Shown piece after piece: positions 1-5,498 of a DNA stretch of 5,498 nt (the first letter of the stretch is position 1; every line of letters starts with the position of its first letter). Made by a program: the position numbers and the translations under genes. The notes under the pieces were generated by a model. That model searched no databases and had not been told where the DNA came from. It worked only from the letters and a program-made list of their open reading frames with translations. Location of the stretch: positions 1 through 5,498 of the forward strand of contig JAICIT010000212.1 of the NCBI GenBank assembly GCA_025960445.1. Direction: 5' to 3'. Origin of the DNA: Bradyrhizobium sp. GTDB lineage: Bacteria; Pseudomonadota; Alphaproteobacteria; Rhizobiales; Xanthobacteraceae.

Positions 1-1
1 C

Positions 2-754
2 GATCATTTCGGCCCGGTGCAGTTCGTCTCCGGCAAGGGCATGGATGTTCGTCCGCATCCGCACATTGGGTTGGCCACGGTGACTTATCTGTTCGATGGC
101 AGCATCCTGCATCGTGACAGCGAGGGCAACGTCCAGGAGATCCAGCCCGGCGCAATGAACCTGATGACGGCGGGACGCGGCATCGCCCACTCGGAGCGCA
201 CCCCTGACCTGGAGCGCAAGAATGGTCAGAAGATGCTAGGACTGCAGAGCTGGATCGCGCTGCCGGCCGCTGCCGAAGAAATCGCGCCCTCGTTCCAGCA
301 TTACGCCGCTGCCGACCTGCCCGTTGCAAGCGACCGCGGCTTTACCGCACGTGTGATCGCAGGCAGCGCCTTCGGCCTGAGCTCGCCGGTCACGATGGTG
401 TCGCCGTGGTTTTACACCGAGGTGACAGCGGCCCAAGGCACCAGCGTTCCGCTCGATCCCGATCACGAGGAGCGCGCCATTTACCTGGTGGATGGAGAAA
501 TCGAGATCGCGGGCGATCGTTACGAGGGACCGTGTCTGCTGGTCTTCCGACCCGGCGATCGCATCACCATCAAGACCATACGACCCTCGCGAATGATGTT
601 TCTGGGCGGCGATGCATTGGAAGGTCCGCGTCATATCTGGTGGAACTTTGTCTCCTCCAGCAAGGAGCGAATCGAGCAGGCCAAGCAGGACTGGAAAACA
701 GGACGTTTCGAGCCGGTGCCCAACGAACACGAGTTCATTCCGCTGCCGGAGTAA
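2..754 (+). CDS. Pirin family protein (5' end cut by window edge)
   Basis: This is a bicupin of the pirin family, cytosolic or nucleoid-associated. Members bind one metal ion; some act as quercetin 2,3-dioxygenases and others as regulatory partners, so the activity cannot be assigned from sequence. The frame is open from base 2 and reads DHFGPV before the [16 protein letters not shown] core, so the GTG at base 17 is an internal Val and not the start. About 40 N-terminal residues are missing (250 residues seen, family about 290). The N-terminal cupin metal ligands are all present, counted from the first visible residue: His19 and His21 (HPHIGL), then His63 and Glu65 (GIAHSE). The C-terminal pirin half follows, with an [12 protein letters not shown] strand pair and PGDRITIKT, ending LPE-stop. 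purC starts 53 bases downstream on the same strand with no terminator between. The family call is secure; the substrate is unknown. Confidence 0.93.
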   Translation, partial: DHFGPVQFVSGKGMDVRPHPHIGLATVTYLFDGSILHRDSEGNVQEIQPGAMNLMTAGRGIAHSERTPDLERKNGQKMLGLQSWIALPAAAEEIAPSFQHYAAADLPVASDRGFTARVIAGSAFGLSSPVTMVSPWFYTEVTAAQGTSVPLDPDHEERAIYLVDGEIEIAGDRYEGPCLLVFRPGDRITIKTIRPSRMMFLGGDALEGPRHIWWNFVSSSKERIEQAKQDWKTGRFEPVPNEHEFIPLPE

Positions 755-807
755 ACTCACCCGCCCCTCTTCTTGTGCCTACTGGCCCTGCCCACCGAAA
801 GTTTGAC

Positions 808-1722
808 ATGCCTCCCATGCTCGCCAGCGACCTGCCCCTTCCTCGGATCGGGCGCGGCAAGGTGCGTGATCTCTATGCGGTCGGTGAGGACCGCGTACTG
901 CTATTAACTACCGACCGCATCAGCGCCTTCGACGTGGTAATGGCGGAAACCATCCCGATGAAGGGCGCCGTACTTACGCAGATCAGCGCGTGGTGGTTCA
1001 ACGAACTTGAGGGTGTGGTTCATCATCACATGATCAGCGCCGATGCCGATGAGATCATTGCCCAGGTGCCCGCCTTGCGCGGACATCGCAGTTCACTGGC
1101 CGGACGCGCGATGCTGTGCCGGCGCACCACGGTGTTCCCGATCGAGTGCGTGATCCGCGGCTACCTCTCGGGTTCGGCATGGAAGGAATACGCGCAACAA
1201 GGCACCTTGGCCGGTGAGAAGCTTGCGGCGGGATTGCTGGAAAGCGGCAAGCTCGATCCGCCGATCTTCAGCCCGGCAACCAAGGCCGAAACCGGTCATG
1301 ACGAAAACATCACGATCGCCCGGATGCGGGAGATCCTGGGCGGTGAGGTGGCGGATACGCTCGAGAGCATGACGCGCGCCATCTACACTCTTGGCGAAAA
1401 AATCAGCCGCGACCAGGGCATCATCATCGCCGATACCAAATTCGAATTCGGCCGTGCCAAGGACGGCCGCATCATTCTCATCGATGAGGTAATGACGCCG
1501 GACAGTTCGCGCTTCTGGGCGGCCGACGTGTACAAACCCGGTCAGCCGCAGCCGAGTTTCGACAAGCAGCCGCTGCGCGACTACCTTGACATTGAGCGCC
1601 GCGCGGGCCGCTGGAACGGCGAAGCGCCGCCACCGCCGCTGCCAGCAAGCGTGGTCGAGGCTACCAGCAAACGTTACGTCGAGGCTTACCGCCGCATCAC
1701 GGGCCATGAGTTGGCAATCTGA
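808..1722 (+). CDS. purC: Phosphoribosylaminoimidazole-succinocarboxamide synthase (SAICAR synthase)
   Basis: PurC joins CAIR and aspartate using ATP to give SAICAR, a late step of de novo purine synthesis in the cytosol. The 304-residue protein carries the family blocks in order: GKVRDLY (17-23, ATP-binding loop), TDRISAFD (35-42), [16 protein letters not shown] (113-128, substrate binding), [13 protein letters not shown] (156-168), [11 protein letters not shown] (205-215), and [13 protein letters not shown] (225-237, ATP/Mg binding). All appear intact. It belongs to the longer class of about 300 residues (yeast Ade1-like) rather than the 237-residue E. coli type. The frame stays open far upstream inside the pirin gene, but conserved sequence begins only after ATG 808. 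A weak GAAAG at 797-801 precedes that ATG; ATG 817 is a less likely alternative. No other pur gene is in view. The crotonase starts 44 bases downstream, so co-transcription is possible. Confidence 0.96.
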   Translation: MPPMLASDLPLPRIGRGKVRDLYAVGEDRVLLLTTDRISAFDVVMAETIPMKGAVLTQISAWWFNELEGVVHHHMISADADEIIAQVPALRGHRSSLAGRAMLCRRTTVFPIECVIRGYLSGSAWKEYAQQGTLAGEKLAAGLLESGKLDPPIFSPATKAETGHDENITIARMREILGGEVADTLESMTRAIYTLGEKISRDQGIIIADTKFEFGRAKDGRIILIDEVMTPDSSRFWAADVYKPGQPQPSFDKQPLRDYLDIERRAGRWNGEAPPPPLPASVVEATSKRYVEAYRRITGHELAI

Positions 1723-1755
1723 AGCCGTCATCCTTGAGCGTGTCATTTCGTATCC

Positions 1756-1759
1756 GGAG
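1756..1759 (+). promoter_or_regulatory. Ribosome-binding site that fixes the crotonase start
   Basis: GGAG lies 7 bases before ATG 1767. It favours this start over the in-frame TTG at 1734, which would add 11 residues that do not look like the family N-terminus. Confidence 0.7.
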
Positions 1760-1766
1760 CATAGCC

Positions 1767-2555
1767 ATGACCAACACCGATAACGTGCTTGTCGAGCGCG
1801 ATGGTCCGGTGACCATCATTTCGATCAACCGTCCGCATTGCCGCAATGCCGTCGACGGTGCGACAGCGCGAAAACTGTTCGACGCCTTCAAGGCGTTTGA
1901 TGCCGATGCCGAGGCATCGGTTGCGGTGTTTACTGGAACCGGAGGCTATTTCTGCGCGGGCGCCGACCTGAAGGCCGTCGCATCCGGTGACCCCGACAAG
2001 AAACGCGAGATCGGCGGCCAGGACTCGATCGCGCCGATGGGACCGAGCCGGCTGCGCCTTTCAAAACCGGTAATTGCGGCCGTGGAAGGTTTCGCGGTGG
2101 CCGGCGGCATGGAGCTCGCGCTGTGGGCGGATATGAGAGTCGTCGCCGAAGACGCTACATTCGGAGTCTTTTGCCGCCGCTTTGGCGTGCCGCTGATCGA
2201 CCTCGGGACCATCCGGATGCCGAGGTTGATCGGTCATTCGCAAGCGATCGACCTTATTCTCACCGGACGCCCGGTCGGCGGGCCCGAGGCGCTGCGGATG
2301 GGTCTTGCCAATCGATTGGTGCCGAAAGGCGAGGCGCGCGCCCACGCGATTTCACTGGCAAAGGATATCGCGCGTTTCCCGCAAGCCTGTTTGCGTGCCG
2401 ATCGGCTGTCGGCACTGCGGCAATGGGACCTTTCGGAAGAAGATGCGATCGCCAACGAAATGCGCGGCGGTCTGGAGGTCATAGCATCCGGCGAAACCGT
2501 GTCCGGCGCTACGCGTTTTGCTTCAGGTGCTGGACGTCACGGCAAGTTCGCGTGA
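1767..2555 (+). CDS. Crotonase-superfamily protein (enoyl-CoA hydratase-like)
   Basis: This 262-residue single-domain crotonase has the usual length of about 260. The family acts on acyl-CoA thioesters, with an oxyanion hole formed by two backbone amides. The first oxyanion segment is FCAGADLK (62-69); the second is GFAVAGGMELAL (108-119). Glu116 aligns with the first catalytic Glu of enoyl-CoA hydratase (rat Glu144). An ungapped alignment from memory places Cys136 (in FGVFCRR) where the second catalytic Glu (rat Glu164) belongs, so ordinary trans-2-enoyl hydration is doubtful. FGVFCRRFGVPLID looks like the signature of a bacterial subfamily usually labelled just enoyl-CoA hydratase. The C-terminus (FASGAGRHGKFA) is also typical of that group. 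It follows purC by 44 bases and is likely the last gene of the plus-strand group, since a hairpin lies 9 bases past the stop. The superfamily is certain; the reaction is unknown. Confidence 0.92.
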   Translation: MTNTDNVLVERDGPVTIISINRPHCRNAVDGATARKLFDAFKAFDADAEASVAVFTGTGGYFCAGADLKAVASGDPDKKREIGGQDSIAPMGPSRLRLSKPVIAAVEGFAVAGGMELALWADMRVVAEDATFGVFCRRFGVPLIDLGTIRMPRLIGHSQAIDLILTGRPVGGPEALRMGLANRLVPKGEARAHAISLAKDIARFPQACLRADRLSALRQWDLSEEDAIANEMRGGLEVIASGETVSGATRFASGAGRHGKFA

Positions 2556-2564
2556 GCCTTGCAA

Positions 2565-2588
2565 TCGGCGCCCACGAATGGGCGCCGA
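2565..2588. terminator. Hairpin between convergent genes, possible bidirectional terminator
   Basis: This is a perfect 10-bp inverted repeat, TCGGCGCCCA / TGGGCGCCGA, with a 4-base loop (CGAA on plus, TTCG on minus). It starts 9 bases after the crotonase stop and lies 44 bases beyond the gabD stop, in the only gap between the two converging genes. Neither side has a T-run, so it is not a textbook intrinsic terminator. It could still block read-through, protect 3' ends, or work with Rho. Confidence 0.6.
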
Positions 2589-2632
2589 AGCTGGGTCAGT
2601 TCCTGCAGCGACTCGCGCCGACGTAGAGCCAA

Positions 2633-4129
2633 TCAAACGCCGGCCATCATCACATATTTGATTTCGACATACTCATCCATGCCGTGGTGCGATCCTTCGC
2701 GACCGAGGCCGGACTCCTTGACGCCGCCGAACGGCGCGACCTCAGTGGTGATGAGGCCGGTGTTGACGCCAACCATGCCGGACTCCAACGCTTCGGCGAC
2801 CCGCCAGACGCGGCCGAGATCGCGCGAATAGAAGTATGACGCGAGCCCGAACGGCGAATTGTTGCACATCGCGATCACGTCGGCCTCGTCCTTGAACCGG
2901 AACACCGGCGCGAGCGGTCCGAAAGTTTCCTCCTGCGAGACCAGCGCGTCGGGCTGGACATTCGCCAGCACGGTCGGCTCGAAGAATGTGCCGCCCAGCG
3001 AATGGCGTTTTCCACCGGTCACGACCTTTGCGCCATGCTTGACCGCATCGGCGATGTGCTTTTCGACCTTGTCGACGGCGTCCATATTGATCAGCGGACC
3101 CTGCGTGACCCCGGACTCGGTGCCGTCGCCGATCTTCATTGCCGCGACTTTCTTGGTCAGTTTCTCCACGAACTGATCGTAGATCTTGTCCTGGGCGTAG
3201 ATGCGGTTTGCGCAAACGCAGGTCTGACCCATGTTGCGATATTTCGACACCATCGCACCCTCGACAGCGGCATCGATATCCGCGTCATCGAACACCACGA
3301 ACGGCGCGTTGCCACCGAGCTCCAGCCCGAGCTTCTTCACGCCGACCGAAGCCTGCTTGTAAAGGATCTTCCCGACCTCGGTTGATCCGGTGAAACCGAT
3401 GAAGCGCACCGCCGGGTGTTCGCACAGCACCTTGCCGATCGCCGAGGAATCCCCGGTGATGACGTTGAACACACCTTTGGGCACGCCCGCCTTCTCGGCG
3501 AGCGCCGCGAGCGCGAGCGCACTGAACGGTGTTTCATTGGCCGGTTTCAAAACGACGGTACAGCCTGCGGCGAACGCCGGGGAGACCTTGCGAGTGATCA
3601 TCGACGACGGAAAATTCCATGGCGTGATCGCGCCGCAGACACCGATCGGCTGCTTGATCGCCAGCAGCCGCGCATCGGCGCGTTGTGTTGGGATGGTCTC
3701 GCCATAAACGCGACGCGCCTCTTCGGCGAAAAACTCGACATAGGCGCCGCTGATATCAACCTCCCCCAGCGCTTCGGCGAGCGGCTTGCCCTGTTCTGTA
3801 GTCAGGATCATCGCCAGATCTTCGCGGTTGGCGACAATCAGGTCGAACCATTTGCGCAAAATGTTGGAGCGCTGCTTGGCCGTGAGCTTCGCCCAGGCGG
3901 GAAACGCGTGCTCGGCGGCTTCCACGGCTTGGGTCGCTTCGGCCGTGCTCATCCTGGGAATCTTCGCAATCTCAACGCCGTTGGCCGGGTTGGTTACGGG
4001 ACTGGCCGGCGTTCCGATCCAGGCGCCATCGATATAGCAACGATCGCGCAGCAGCGACGGATCCTTCAGACGGTCGCGCAGGGAAGGCGTGGTGGGTTGC
4101 GAAGTACGTGCCGCAGCGGTCGGGGACAT
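2633..4129 (-). CDS. gabD: Succinate-semialdehyde dehydrogenase (NAD(P)+), aldehyde dehydrogenase family
   Basis: This enzyme oxidises succinate semialdehyde to succinate with NAD(P)+, the last step of GABA breakdown, in the cytosol. The 498-residue protein shows the full ALDH pattern: PWNFP (170-174, Asn172 oxyanion), KPANE (195-199, cofactor), GFTGST (245-250), ELGG with general base Glu270, GQTCVCAN with nucleophile Cys304, EETFGP with Glu401, and PFGGVKESG (466-474). SSADH-type features are ITRK with Arg180 and the Arg298 of SKYRNMGQTC, matching the two Arg that hold the succinate carboxylate in human SSADH. Asn198 rather than Glu at the ribose-binding position is compatible with NADP+ use. 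AGGAG at 4137-4141 lies 7 bases before the ATG at 4129 and sets the start; an upstream in-frame ATG at 4219 adds 30 unconserved residues. The first 20 or so residues are a low-complexity tail. Glutarate or other semialdehydes remain possible substrates. No gabT is nearby. Confidence 0.9.
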   Translation of the reverse strand: MSPTAAARTSQPTTPSLRDRLKDPSLLRDRCYIDGAWIGTPASPVTNPANGVEIAKIPRMSTAEATQAVEAAEHAFPAWAKLTAKQRSNILRKWFDLIVANREDLAMILTTEQGKPLAEALGEVDISGAYVEFFAEEARRVYGETIPTQRADARLLAIKQPIGVCGAITPWNFPSSMITRKVSPAFAAGCTVVLKPANETPFSALALAALAEKAGVPKGVFNVITGDSSAIGKVLCEHPAVRFIGFTGSTEVGKILYKQASVGVKKLGLELGGNAPFVVFDDADIDAAVEGAMVSKYRNMGQTCVCANRIYAQDKIYDQFVEKLTKKVAAMKIGDGTESGVTQGPLINMDAVDKVEKHIADAVKHGAKVVTGGKRHSLGGTFFEPTVLANVQPDALVSQEETFGPLAPVFRFKDEADVIAMCNNSPFGLASYFYSRDLGRVWRVAEALESGMVGVNTGLITTEVAPFGGVKESGLGREGSHHGMDEYVEIKYVMMAGV

Positions 4130-4136
4130 GGCGTTA

Positions 4137-4141
4137 CTCCT
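4137..4141 (-). promoter_or_regulatory. Strong ribosome-binding site of gabD
   Basis: The minus strand reads AGGAG, then 7 bases, then ATG at 4129. This decides the gabD start. Its two upstream bases (4140-4141) are shared with the end of the 4140-4165 inverted repeat. Confidence 0.75.
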
Positions 4142-4169
4142 CGGATTTTTGGATATTGATCCGAGTATA
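4140..4169 (-). promoter_or_regulatory. Candidate gabD promoter -10 and overlapping dyad (operator or leader hairpin)
   Basis: The perfect 7-bp inverted repeat CTCGGAT / ATCCGAG (4140-4146 and 4159-4165) is separated by 12 bases, giving an arm-centre spacing of 19 bases, near two helical turns. On the minus strand, TATACT (4164-4169) is one base off the -10 consensus and touches the upstream arm. No good -35 is seen at 16-18 bases. If transcription starts near 4157, the dyad covers the start region as a repressor operator would. If the start is further upstream, the transcript could form a hairpin whose 3' arm overlaps the ribosome-binding site by two bases. Confidence 0.4.
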
Positions 4170-4213
4170 GGCCGAAAATGGCTGCAATGCACCGGCCGCA
4201 AAACGCGGGGCTG

Positions 4214-4231
4214 CTTCAATCAATCTTGAAG
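4214..4231. repeat. Short inverted repeat between the small gene and gabD
   Basis: CTTCAA / TTGAAG is a perfect 6-bp dyad with a 6-base spacer (TCAATC). It sits 22 bases past the stop of the small minus-strand gene. The stem is AT-rich and has no following T-run on the minus strand, so a terminator role is weak; a regulator site is equally possible. Confidence 0.3.
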
Positions 4232-4253
4232 GCTGGAGCTAGACCTCGCCCGC

Positions 4254-4574
4254 TTACGCCGCGCCGCTCATATACGTCTCGCGACGGCCGATCATCCGCT
4301 CCGCCGCAGCCTTGGCGTCCGCCTTGGTGGAAGTGGCGCAGGTGCGGTATTCGAGTTCCGGCAAGGCAACCGGTTCACGCCGCCCGAACCAGGATTTCGA
4401 ACTGGATGGAAGTTGCGACAGCGCCTGTGCGACATTGTCGACGGCTCCAAACGAGTGCAGAGCGCCGCTCGCGGCATAGCGAACTTCGTAAATGCCCGGA
4501 GTAATCGGGGCCTCAATATTTTCTCCGCGGCCCGCCCGCGGATACATTTTCCATTCGCTCCAGGTCGAGATCAT
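4254..4574 (-). CDS. Small uncharacterised protein, possible degenerate GIY-YIG-like domain
   Basis: This 106-residue protein has no signal peptide or membrane segment, and I do not recognise a named family. The order of motifs resembles a short GIY-YIG nuclease domain such as that of UvrC. PGIYEVR (26-32) fits the GIY strand. GALHSFGAVDNVAQALSQL (37-55) fits the YIG strand plus following helix. LPELEYRTCATSTKADAKAA (71-90) fits the strand and helix carrying the catalytic Glu. The active site looks lost: YIG is SFG (41-43), the helix Arg is absent, and at the Glu position I place Ala91, with Glu92 next to it. If the fold is right, the protein is more likely a binding or structural module than a nuclease. 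The start is ATG 4574, with GAGGG at 4582-4586 and a 7-base spacing; the in-frame ATG at 4580 would leave only one base. It lies 124 bases upstream of gabD on the same strand. The gene is likely real; the fold is inference. Confidence 0.72.
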   Translation of the reverse strand: MISTWSEWKMYPRAGRGENIEAPITPGIYEVRYAASGALHSFGAVDNVAQALSQLPSSSKSWFGRREPVALPELEYRTCATSTKADAKAAAERMIGRRETYMSGAA

Positions 4575-4581
4575 TATCATT

Positions 4582-4586
4582 CCCTC
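4582..4586 (-). promoter_or_regulatory. Ribosome-binding site that fixes the small gene's start
   Basis: GAGGG on the minus strand stands 7 bases before the ATG at 4574. It is too close (1 base) to the in-frame ATG at 4580, so 4574 is preferred. A small dyad, GCGGC / GCCGC (4587-4591 and 4598-4602), sits just upstream of it. Confidence 0.55.
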
Positions 4587-4886
4587 GCGGCGCCACGGCC
4601 GCAAAATATCGTTAACTAAAGTGTCCGCGGAAACAGTTTGAGCCGCGATCAGAACGTGTTGCTACGAAATCAGTTCCGGTTTGGCGAGTCGAAATATACC
4701 GCTCAGAGCGACATCGGTAATTGCCCGAACGGCCCAGTCCAACGCAAATAAGACACGCCTTGACGTTGTTCAATCCTCTCCTGCTCCGCCGGGATCACGA
4801 CACCGCGACCCGGAGCATCGATTAACCACAACGCTTGCGGGAAGTGGCCGGCGGGAGGAAGATCGGCGCGCTTTTATAAACATCAC
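4587..4886. other. Divergent intergenic region, no gene seen
   Basis: This is the gap between the small minus-strand gene and the serine hydrolase, and it should hold promoters for both. Bases around 4600-4720 are visibly more AT-rich than the flanking genes. For the minus gene, TATATT (4693-4698) with a poor -35, TTACCG (4715-4720), at 16 bases is a possible promoter. For the plus gene, TTGACG (4760-4765) is a good -35, but no matching -10 follows. TATAAA at 4875-4880 is too close to the start codon and lacks a -35. Dyads are GTgTCCG/CGGAaAC (4621-4634, one mismatch) and GCTCCG/CGGAGC (4783-4788 and 4811-4816). No open frame with a ribosome-binding site was found. Confidence 0.5.
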
Positions 4887-4892
4887 GGGAGG
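4887..4892 (+). promoter_or_regulatory. Ribosome-binding site of the serine hydrolase
   Basis: GGGAGG lies 7 bases before ATG 4900. The earlier ATG at 4895 is in another frame, is only 2 bases from this site, and leads to a stop after about 30 codons. A second purine-rich stretch, GGGAGGA (4853-4859), lies further upstream with no start codon at a usable distance. Confidence 0.75.
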
Positions 4893-4899
4893 ACATGCC

Positions 4900-5498
4900 A
4901 TGCAAAGCAACGCACAGGTTGAACAGCTGCTGCGCCAGAAAACCAGCGATGGGGAAATTCCCGGCGTGGTCGCGATGGCGGCGAACGCGAATGAGGTGAT
5001 CTATCAAGGCGCGTACGGCAAGCGCGACTTGTCCAAGGACGATGCCATGACGTTGGATAGCGTATTCTGGATCGCCTCGATGACCAAGGCGATCACGGCG
5101 GCCGGCGCCATGCAACTGGTCGAGCAAGGCAAGCTCTCACTCGATGCGCCGATCGGCGAAGTGCTGCCGGATCTTGCCGCGCCGCAAGTGCTCGAAGGCT
5201 TTGATTCCAACGGAGAGCCGAAGCTGCGGCCCGCGAAATGTCCCATCACCTTGCGCCATCTGATGACCCACACCGCCGGCTTCGCCTACCATTTGTGGAA
5301 CGGCGAAATCGTGCGCTATCTGGAAAGAACGGGGCTTCCCGAAATCACCACCTGCAAAAACGACGCGCTGAAAACACCTCTGATGTCCGATCCAGGCACG
5401 CGCTGGGAATACGGCATCAACATCGATTTTGTCGGCAAGGCGGTTGAGGCGGTCACCGGCAAGCGGCTCGGCGCCTACCTCCGTGATCATCTGTTTAC
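4900..5498 (+). CDS. Serine hydrolase, class C beta-lactamase/esterase EstB-like (3' end cut by window edge)
   Basis: The frame is open from ATG 4900 to the right edge: 199 residues of an expected roughly 390-430. It belongs to the beta-lactamase-related serine hydrolases (class C enzymes, penicillin-binding and EstB-type esterase proteins). The nucleophile motif is Ser60-Met-Thr-Lys63 in WIASMTKAITAAGAMQLVEQ, followed by GKLSLDAPIGEVLP, the usual end of this block. LRHLMTHTAGF (118-128) is the second conserved block. DPGTRWEYGIN (164-174) supplies Tyr171 for the Tyr-x-Asn site, but the third position is Ile173, with Asn following at 174. This favours an esterase, transesterase or peptidase over a true beta-lactamase. 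The N-terminus (MQSNAQVEQLLRQK) is hydrophilic with no signal peptide, so a cytoplasmic protein is likely, unlike secreted AmpC. The C-terminal motif (KTG equivalent) lies outside the window. It is divergent from the small gene and probably transcribed alone. Confidence 0.92.
   Translation, partial: MQSNAQVEQLLRQKTSDGEIPGVVAMAANANEVIYQGAYGKRDLSKDDAMTLDSVFWIASMTKAITAAGAMQLVEQGKLSLDAPIGEVLPDLAAPQVLEGFDSNGEPKLRPAKCPITLRHLMTHTAGFAYHLWNGEIVRYLERTGLPEITTCKNDALKTPLMSDPGTRWEYGINIDFVGKAVEAVTGKRLGAYLRDHLF

Noticed and set aside
236..760. Open frame of 174 codons antisense to the pirin gene
   Set aside because: The opposite strand encodes an intact pirin with all metal ligands; this translation has no domain-like pattern.
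406..807. Long in-frame 5' extension of purC running through the pirin gene
   Set aside because: The extension is an out-of-frame reading of the pirin coding sequence, Arg/Ser-rich and unlike any PurC N-terminus. Family similarity begins right after ATG 808.
1093..1746. Open frame of 217 codons antisense to purC
   Set aside because: It is a shadow of conserved purC codons with no recognisable domain; the plus-strand protein explains the region fully.
2..2555. Pirin, purC and crotonase as a dedicated functional operon
   Set aside because: Spacing allows co-transcription, but no shared pathway links the three, so I list them only as co-directional neighbours.
3416..4159. Open frame of 247 codons antisense to gabD
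   Set aside because: It lies wholly opposite a strongly conserved ALDH gene. Its Arg-rich translation is a typical shadow of GC-rich coding, and it has no ribosome-binding site.
4587..4602. GCGGC/GCCGC dyad upstream of the small gene as a regulatory hairpin
   Set aside because: Only 5 bp with a 6-base loop in GC-rich sequence; such pairs are expected by chance.
4875..4880. TATAAA as a -10 box for the serine hydrolase
   Set aside because: Transcription would start within the ribosome-binding site, about 13 bases before the ATG, and no -35 hexamer lies 16-18 bases upstream.
4822..5490. Several minus-strand frames opposite the serine hydrolase
   Set aside because: The plus-strand frame from 4900 carries SMTK, HLMTHTAGF and DPGTRWEYG blocks and a good ribosome-binding site; the minus frames overlap each other and show no motifs.

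Overview
The window is GC-rich and densely coded, with short gaps and mostly clear Shine-Dalgarno sites. The gene content is ordinary chromosomal metabolism: a pirin, PurC, a crotonase, an SSADH-type aldehyde dehydrogenase and a class-C-like serine hydrolase. The style suggests a proteobacterium. An alphaproteobacterium of the Bradyrhizobium/Rhodopseudomonas kind is my best guess, resting mainly on the look of the serine hydrolase and aldehyde dehydrogenase. No rRNA, tRNA, CRISPR array, insertion sequence, phage gene or attachment site was seen.

Layout. Bases 2-2555 hold three plus-strand genes: a pirin cut by the left edge, purC (SAICAR synthase, about 300-residue form) and a crotonase-superfamily protein. 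Their gaps are 53 and 44 bases with no visible terminator, so they could share a transcript, although their functions are not obviously linked. A perfect 10-bp hairpin at 2565-2588 lies in the gap where this group meets the convergent minus-strand gene gabD (2633-4129). Upstream of gabD on the same strand, 124 bases away, is a small uncharacterised gene (4254-4574). A gap of about 325 bases (4575-4899) separates this gene from a divergent plus-strand serine hydrolase of the beta-lactamase/EstB class, which runs off the right edge.

How the genes relate. PurC serves de novo purine synthesis. The crotonase acts on an acyl-CoA, and GabD feeds succinate semialdehyde (from GABA and similar compounds) into the TCA cycle as succinate. 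No gabT, other purine gene or beta-oxidation partner is present, so this is not a dedicated pathway cluster.

The points most worth a second look are: (1) the small protein, which reads like a GIY-YIG domain that has lost its catalytic Arg and Glu; (2) the crotonase, which keeps the first catalytic Glu but has Cys at the second; and (3) a perfect 7-bp dyad placed between the likely -10 element and the ribosome-binding site of gabD. I found no convincing new multi-gene system.
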